Assembly (NCBI GenBank): GCA_022376515.1
Contig: WTXI01000430.1
Location: 1-26,520 of the forward strand
Direction: 5' to 3'
DNA length: 26,520 nt
Origin: Lactifluus volemus
Lineage: Eukaryota > Basidiomycota > Agaricomycetes > Russulales > Russulaceae
Of the stretch, positions 19,668-26,520 are shown piece by piece (the first letter of the stretch is position 1; every line of letters starts with the position of its first letter). The position numbers and the translations under genes are program-made. Below the pieces are notes generated by a model, which searched no databases, was not told the DNA's origin, and saw nothing but the letters and a program-made list of their open reading frames with translations.

Positions 19668-22600
19668 ATGGATGACGATCTCATAAAGCTCGTCAACAAA
19701 CTCCAGGACACGTTTAGCAACCTCGGTACGTGCCTCGGTCGTACTACTCCTCCCTGTTCATCTTTTGATCAACTCAACACTCTCCTTTTCCCTGACCAAT
19801 GGGTGGACTTTTTCAGGCGGGGAGTTAGATATGCCCCAGTTGGTCGTTGTAAGAAAGGACTTGCGACACCATCCCGCGTTCCCCTCCCTGAGTTACTCGT
19901 TTATAGGTCGGCAGTCAATCCGCGGGTAAATCCAGTGTTCTTGAAAAGTGAATACGATATCTTCTTTGCTCTCGCCGATGTAATTTGTTTACGCATTTTG
20001 CTAGCATCGTCGGTCGCGACTTTCTCCCGCGCGGTCAGGGTATCGTGACCCGTCGCCCGCTTGTCCTCCAGCTTATCCACACCCCTGGCGGCGACGAGTG
20101 GGGTCAATTCCTTCACATCGAAAAGCGCTTTCTCGATTTTTCCGAGATAAGACGCGAAATTGAACAGGAGACGTTCCGCGTCGCAGGCCAGAACAAGGGG
20201 GTGTCGAAGCTGCCGATCCATCTAAGGATATACAGTCCTAACGTGCTCGACCTCACCCTAGTCGATCTTCCCGGACTCACAAAAGTACGTTCGCTTGATA
20301 GTTTGATGGTTGGTGGGATGCAGATCTGTGTGGCATGTAGATCCCGGTGGGCGACCAACCTAGCGATATCGAAAGACAGATACGGACTCTCGTCCTCGAG
20401 TACATCTCAAAACCCAACTGGTGCGTCATCCGTGCACCCTCTAATGCCTCGCTTGCTGATCTGCTATTCAATACAACTCCAGCGTCATCCTCGCCGTCTC
20501 CCCCGCAAACGTCGACCTCGCCAACTCAGATTCCCTCAAGCTCGCGCGGTCCGTAGATCCCCAGGGCCGGCGGACAATCGGCATCCTGACCAAACTTGAC
20601 TTGATGGATGCGGGCACCCATGCGCTCGACATTCTCACGGGACGCGTGTACCCGCTCAAGCTTGGCTTCATTGGTGTCGTGAACCGCTCGCAGCGGGACA
20701 TCGACGCAGATAAGAATATGTCCGATGCACTCGAAAGCGAAGCCGAGTTCTTCAAGAACCACATGCAGTACCGAAACATCGCGCAGAAAAACGGGACAAA
20801 GTACCTCGCCAAGACCCTCAACCTGGTTCGTACGCCCTCTCTTTGCGCGAGTCGTGCAGGAACGAGGGCTTAATTTTGGATTAGGTACTCATGAATCATA
20901 TACGAGACAAACTACCTGACATGAAGGCACGGCTTAACACACTGATGGGTCAAGCGCAGCAAGAGCTCAACTCGTTCGGCGATGAAGCTATCTATGGTGA
21001 CGTCAACCAGGCTCGTCCTTTCCATCAGCGCCTTTCCCTTTTTCTAACCACACATTGCGCCCTACACAGCAAGGTGCACTCGTCCTCCGGCTCATGACAC
21101 AGTTCGCTCGCGACTTTGTCACGTCCATCGAAGGCACAAATGTCGACATCTCCACTAAGGAGCTATCCGGCGGCGCGCGGATCTACTACATATTCAATGA
21201 CGTTTTCGGCCATGCGCTTGCGAGCATCGAGCCAACTCAGTCGCTCGAAAATCAAGATATCCGTACCGCCATCCGCAACTCAACTGGCCCGCGGCCGAGT
21301 TTATTCGTGCCCGAGGTCGCGTTCGACTTGCTGGTAAAGCCGCAGATTAAGCTCCTAGAAGCCCCTAGTCTGCGGTGTGTCGAACTCGTGTACGAGGAGT
21401 TGGTCAAGCTCTGCCATAACTGCACAAGCACTGTATGTGACCCATCCCTCGGCGCCGCTTCCTGGCCCGACTCACGTGCGTTTTAGGAACTCCAACGTTT
21501 CCCGCGACTACACGCCCAGCTCGTCGAGACGGTCTCCGAGCTACTACGGGAACGCCTCGGCCCGACCTCGGCTTACGCACAGAGCCTGATCGATATCCAA
21601 GTCGCATATATCAACACCAACCACCCTGCGTTTGCAACAACGACAACACAAAATTTGAATACGCCGCCAGCATCTCGGGGTGGATTAGGGCCTCCCTCAC
21701 GGGTGAGAAGCGCCTCCTCCGCGTCCGGCTCCTTACACTGAGTGTTACTTGCTCCAGGCTAAATCGGAACCCACAGCGAACTCGGTGGTGATCGCAAATG
21801 GCTCCTCATCAGCTGGGATTGCCGTTTCAGGAGATGACGATGGGGCTACCGATTCGGCTGACGAATTCCCACCTGGTGCGACCGCCCCAACGACGACGAC
21901 TGGCCGTCCGTGTCTGCCACGTTGCAACCCGAGCGAGAGCGTGCTCGAGGTTCTGGCGCCAAGGCCTCACCGCGGTCGTCCAACGCGAGCGACTCACGCG
22001 TTGGTACGACCCACCGAAATTCGCATGGGCACCACCATTCACAGCAACACCACTCTGCGGGATCGGGATCGGGCCACCCATCGTCACACACGACGCGTGA
22101 GACGTTCCTGAATTATTTTTTCGGACAGAATGGACCTGGTCCAGTAGGGGCAGGCAACGGCGCCGCCGCCTCCGCCCCTGTGGCTAATACCCCTCTCGCT
22201 CCTGGTAGCGCACCAGCAGCGGACATGGTTTCTAGACGGGAAGCGGATGGCGGGGTCTTGAGGTCGGAGTTGTTGACAGGGAAGCATGATGGAAACCGCG
22301 CGGCGTATGACATGAAAAGTTTGGGCAAGCACATCGAAGCGGTACGCCACTCCCCTCCTCTCCTCTCCTCTTCTCTCCCCCCCCCCTTTTTTTTTTCTAT
22401 TGCGCGTAACTTACGCATGTCCGATGTTAGGTCACGGCGAACGGGCCACAGTTGACGATGCGGGAAGAGATGGAGATCAACCTGATTCGGTCGCTGATCG
22501 CGTCCTACTTTTCGATCGTGCGGGAAAGCATTCAGGATTTGATACCAAAGGCGATCATGCACTTGCTCGTGAATCACAGCTCGCAGCAAGTGCAAAATCG

Positions 22601-22760
22601 GCTCGTGAGCGCGCTCTATAAGCCAGCGCTGTTTGGCGAATTGCTCGACGAGGATGCGGCTCTCGTTGCGGAACGCACGCGCATCAAGGCGCTGTTGGAG
22701 GCTTATAAAGATGCGTTTAAGATCTTATCAGAGGTCAGTCTACAGTCACGCACAAAGTAG
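19668..22760 (+). CDS. DNM1: Dynamin-related GTPase Dnm1 (mitochondrial fission)
   Basis: Exons 19668-19725, 19817-19848, 19907-19947, 20005-20284, 20341-20420, 20483-20825, 20885-21001, 21070-21432, 21487-21702, 21758-22341 and 22431-22760, about 790-814 aa. Fungal Dnm1 assembles on mitochondria and peroxisomes and divides them by GTP-driven constriction. Domains in order: GTPase with P-loop [10 protein letters not shown]2 region [16 protein letters not shown] (G3) and TKLD (G4); the dynamin middle domain ([30 protein letters not shown]); a Ser/His-rich variable insert ending ETFLNYFFG; and a C-terminal GED with [19 protein letters not shown]. The GED favours Dnm1 over Vps1. Reading across 21862-21950 needs either one missing base in CCAAC (about 21887) or an unusual 74 nt GC-rich intron (21876-21949). 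The intron 7 donor (21002) is weak. A further exon past 22734 is possible. Confidence 0.88.
22374..22397 (+). repeat. Polypyrimidine run in a DNM1 intron
   Basis: A C-run followed by a T-run inside the intron 22342-22430. It lies about 30 nt before the acceptor and may act as an extended polypyrimidine tract. Confidence 0.5.
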
Positions 22761-25686
22761 ATTGGACCTTTTACTACTACAACATCATGCATGAGTCCCC
22801 ACCACGCTTGTACTGTTACCACTTATGCTTCACCTCCTTCGCTTATCATTCTTTTAAACTTTTTTCTTGTTATTGTTACGTAGATGCTTTCACACCTCAG
22901 CATGACAGTACACGCATATATATACATAAAGAATTCAATTCTTGAAAAACGTGGTCATTGAGTTCTGTCATCGAACGTTGTTCGGAGGGCAAGATGTCCT
23001 CGGATAAAAATTCGAATTCTTGTGGCTCCCCGCCGCTCGCGACCACGCCACGCCGACGTCCGCGCCCATGGCGCAGCTGCCTCTGCCCCTGGCCGTTTCG
23101 GCAACCCCTGGACCCCCTGCTGTGCGTGCCAGTTTGGTGGGTTATCCGGGCGGCTTATGAATAAGTGCCGACTAGCGTGGAAGAAGTTCGGAAGCGGAGC
23201 GGGGGCGGGGGGAGGGGGGCCACGCAATTTCTGGGTGCCAGCCTAAGTTGAGTTGGTTTTCCTGGGCTTTGGGGTAGGATAAAATTCGCCCACGCCCACG
23301 TGTCAGTTCAAGAGTTTTGATGAGGACATACAATTATCGTGTGTATGATATGATGGATGCCGTTGCTGCTGCTGCGGAAAGAGTTTGACACGAAGCGAAA
23401 TAAGCCACCGTAACTGTACTTGTACTGTACGTGGGCGTTCTTTCTCCCCATCCCCCAGGGCTCTGAATTCCTTTCATGATTGGTTGGTTTGGTTGTTCCC
23501 TGGCACCATGACTGCAGCCGAACAACGCTCACTCTTCTCTGAATGCCAATGGTTGTACCTGACAATGTAAGTGGTATTTAATAGTGGAGGGCCAAGTTTG
23601 GTTTTGACACACGCCAATGATTTGTGTCACTGTATGATGATATACAGGCCCAGAAACTTTCGTTTCTGGATAAATTTTTTTGAAAGGATCGAACACCTGA
23701 ACCACTCAAAAAAACGCCAAGGGGTTGGGTTGTGTGAAAGAAAGCGAGTTGCGGTACTAGTACAACAGGGTGTTAGTGGGAGCCGATGAGAACATCTGTA
23801 TTTTATGTGTGGTGGCTCATCGTGTGTGGGTGTGTGTATGGTGTGGCCACATGTGGCGGGAAACGATATCATGGGGGAGCTTGAGAAAAATGGATACATA
23901 ATGGATGCATGTATGTATGTGGTGGAGGTGGGTGAGTGTGGGGCGCGGGAGGTGTGGCTTTTTCCATCGCGGGTGCAGTTCTTAATGGCCGCCGGGGGTA
24001 ACTTTACTCTACTCTCGTCGTGAACGTGGGTGCGTCATTCCCGCCCTTTTTGCTCTTTAAGGGTTTTCCTTCCCGCAGCAAAAATTGGTGCTTGAGATCT
24101 TCTTCAGGGCAAAAAAAAAAAAAATTAGTTTCGGCTCCTGTACCTTGGAACAAACCCCCTTTGCCCCCGACCCGACGTGGACGTTTCCAAGGCCATGGTC
24201 ATGGCCAACCACTCTCGTTTGTCCCTCACCACGCGAACTGATACGTCTCCCCCATCCTTCTCATTCAAAGAAAACAAGAGAAAGGGAGAACATTTTTGGG
24301 AGTTCATTGGTCGTTCGAGCGATACAGGCTTGGAAACAAAGGCCAGATATTGGCAAAACATCGTCAAGGACGTCTTGTTGGATTTGTGGTGGTGGTGGTG
24401 GCGCACGTGGCGATGAAAGAAAAAAAAAAAAAGAAATTTTTTTTTGACGGGCCAAAAAAAAAATAAAAGATCACAAGGTCAAAGAAAGCGTTCAAGGTTA
24501 AAAAAAAAGTACAAGTACAAGTTACAAGTACACATGCCCCCTAGAGCGCGAACGCGCAAAAAGACGTCCTCCATTTCTATTTCATGAGCGTCCGTGCAGG
24601 TGTCAAATGGTGGGGCGGATGTGATGCATGCGCGTCTAGTGCCCAGACAGAACCATAATCTGATAGCCCCAAAGCTTACCTGGCGGGTGCAAGTTAGTTT
24701 TACATGTATCTCCCGCGCACGTCAAATGCCAGGACGGCGACCTTTCAATTAATTGAAAAAAAAAAACATTTTTGTCGTAATGAAGCTTGCAATGTTTACA
24801 GTAATAGGAGAGCTAAGAAAGAAGTTAATATAATAAGTTGCCACGGCGTTGGCGTTGGCGTTGGTCATTTTCCATTTGTCTTGTTCTTGTTCCTTTTTTT
24901 TTTTTTTCTTTTTTCAATGAAAAAAAAAAATGTAACGTACAAAGGAGTTTTCCTCCCTCCACCCAGTTTCGGGAGAATGGCGAGAAAAAGCAAAGGAGAT
25001 ATTCGGAATGGAATGCGTGGGGAAATGGAGGGTGCAAGTGGAATGAGATGACAGAGTCTGGCTCCATTTATGTAAGACAAGCGCAGTCAAGATTTGAGCG
25101 TTACTGGTTTGCTGATGATGACGGACGCTCACTCGGAGCGCTGACGAGCTAAGTCGTCGGGGATTTGTACAAACCTTCCGGGCCCGGTGATACGTTCCAT
25201 ATCTAAGTTACACGCGGCGGCATCTCGTATTGAACACCGGAAGGGTATACGCGTCTTTTGAAAATTTATTTCCTTATTACCTACTGGATTTACCTTTACT
25301 TCGAGCTCTAGTAGTTAAATATACAAGAAATTGTAGGGGGGGAAATAGGGGAAAGATGAATGACAACAAGAAAAGGGTCAGTGTGTGGTGGTGGTGGCTG
25401 TTGCTGCTGAGAAAAGGTGACGTTGCGATGACGAACAAAAGTCAAAAGTGTACCAGCCAGACGACGTACACTGGGGTAACTACTCTACGGACCTGGATAT
25501 ATTGTCTGTTAGCGCTCACCCACCAGAAATCGAGACAAGAATGACGCCTGTGCGCATCGATTCTCAATACACCAAGGGAAATGAATGACCCAACGGCCAG
25601 GGTATCGTTTCAAGTCACGAGCGCTAGGTGATCAAGCGGGCGGAACTGAATTCACGACCCACCATCATGAGGCGCGGTGGTGGCCA
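22761..25686. other. Gene-poor region with homopolymer and simple repeats
   Basis: Nearly 3 kb without a convincing gene. It has GT-rich stretches (about 23815-23850), GTATGTAT repeats (about 23908), a TGG run (about 24386), overlapping GTACAAG repeats (about 24508-24536), GGCGTT repeats (about 24845-24865) and several A or T runs of 9-15 nt between 24105 and 24930. Small frames on both strands are low-complexity. It may contain the 3' UTRs of DNM1 and of the minus-strand gene. Confidence 0.5.
24892..24930. repeat. T-run / A-run inverted pair
   Basis: A long T-rich run interrupted by one C is followed after CAATG by a run of ten A. It could form a hairpin in single-stranded nucleic acid or exclude nucleosomes. 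It is not a recognised terminator type in fungi. Confidence 0.35.
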
Positions 25687-26520
25687 TCATGATCGCATCG
25701 TCGGAGGCACAATAACTACCCTCGCGTCGGGTAGCAACTGCGATGGGGGCGGAAGCACTTGCTCCTTCACTGACACCCACTTGTCCACGGCTTTGGTACC
25801 GCCCTCGGACGTCGCGCTAAGCTCCCCCTCCGACGTGGCGCATTCCTCTAGGTCCACTTCAGTCGCCGTCGCCTCGGTTTGCTCCGAGTCCTCAAATTCG
25901 TCCTCATCATCGTCTCCATCATCGTCGCTCGAATCCACATTCACTCCATGACTACCGAGCATTTCCAAACTGGCCGATGGCGCCACCGGTGATGTCGGGG
26001 TGGGGAAACCTAATACCGGAGGCGGCAACAGGGGCGGTGGGGTGTGCGAAAGTCCAGAGCAGGGTTGCGATGTGATGTACAAGTCCGGATTGGGCATAGG
26101 CATTTCGGGACGGAACGTGCGTCGTGATCTCTTATTGAACTCCTTCTTTACCAGGCGCTGATACAGCCAAGGGCGGTTAGCGCGGGCATGAAAAACAGAT
26201 AAAGGAAGATTTGGGACAGAATAGGGTAGATGCACTGCATACCTCTTTTTCTCCCTTCTCTACTCGCTTTTATGAAACCTCATGGTTAATACTCATTTTA
26301 CACGACGGGCGAAATGGGCGGTACCTCTCGTGCTTCCTGTTCTTCCCTCTGCTGAGAACAAAAAAAAAAAGTCAGAAATGAACCAATGACGCGCTTTTAA
26401 AATGAAAGTGCAATGAAGAGGGGTTACGCACTTCCTTGCGCGCCAACTCTTCCGCCTTCGCGAAGTGCGTGTTATTAGCCGGCACGTTGGAATTCAGAAG
26501 GGATACATTACCTCCTTTCT
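25687..26520 (-). CDS. C-terminal part of unrecognised protein, partial
   Basis: Minus-strand gene entering from the right edge. Proposed exons in sense order are 26520-26512 (partial), 26455-26432, 26351-26325, 26257-26243 and 26157-25687; all junctions are GT-AG between codons. The small exons encode a Lys/Glu-rich helix (AEELARKE, QREEQEARE, KGEKE) that runs into RLVKKEFNKRSRRTF, a basic stretch that may be a nuclear localisation signal or nucleic-acid contact. The last exon continues with a Pro-rich stretch (HTPPPLLPPP), a strongly acidic patch (SSDDDGDDDEDEFEDSE) and a Ser/Thr/Glu tail, mostly disordered in character. A charged coiled coil followed by an acidic tail suggests a nuclear or scaffold protein, which is inference. 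The short exon at 26257-26243 is the least certain. Confidence 0.6.

Noticed and set aside
19668..22760. Vps1 (vacuolar sorting dynamin) as the identity of the dynamin gene
   Set aside because: The C-terminal GED motif [19 protein letters not shown] and the long insert ending NYFFG fit Dnm1 better. A phylogeny with both families would settle it.

Overview
The window looks like nuclear DNA of a filamentous basidiomycete (Agaricomycetes). Genes are split by many 45-75 nt GT-AG introns, often with a CTNAC-type branch site. The gene families (NACHT/WD40 NOD-like receptor, seven-helix fungal membrane proteins, Tf1/sushi-like Ty3 element) fit a Rhizoctonia-like genome; that genus assignment is inference from family resemblance, not a search. 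There are no bacterial features. No tRNA, rRNA or CRISPR array was seen.

Layout. 1-2064 is the 5' end of a Ty3-type LTR retrotransposon on the minus strand: a 515 bp LTR with 8 bp terminal inverted repeats, a primer-binding site touching the LTR, and a gag region broken by several frameshifts. 2269-3742 is a six-exon gene of an uncharacterised family. 4425-4700 is a CTAG-rich stretch with an 18 bp minisatellite. 4717-6813 and 8150-10375 are two copies of a duplicated segment. Each copy carries a 14-exon gene for a seven-helix membrane protein; the two gene models share exon lengths from exon 2 to exon 13. 11002-12122 is ATP4 (mitochondrial F1Fo ATP synthase subunit b). 13511-18205 is a NOD-like receptor with an N-terminal helical (HeLo/MLKL-like) domain, a NACHT ATPase and 14 WD40 repeats, interrupted by one apparent single-base frameshift. 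19668-22760 is DNM1, the dynamin-related GTPase of mitochondrial and peroxisomal fission, with a second possible single-base problem in its variable insert. 22761-25686 is gene-poor and rich in A/T runs. 25687-26520 is the C-terminal end of an unrecognised minus-strand gene.

The two conserved housekeeping genes are mitochondrial and bracket a fast-evolving immune-type receptor and a membrane-protein duplication. I see no evidence that these genes form one pathway. The best candidates for new biology are the self-priming design of the LTR element, the near-uniform WD40 array on a helical-domain NLR, and the paired seven-helix genes with a conserved core but divergent tails. Small gaps at short homopolymers recur in gag, the NLR and possibly DNM1, so assembly indels should be excluded before anything is called a pseudogene.
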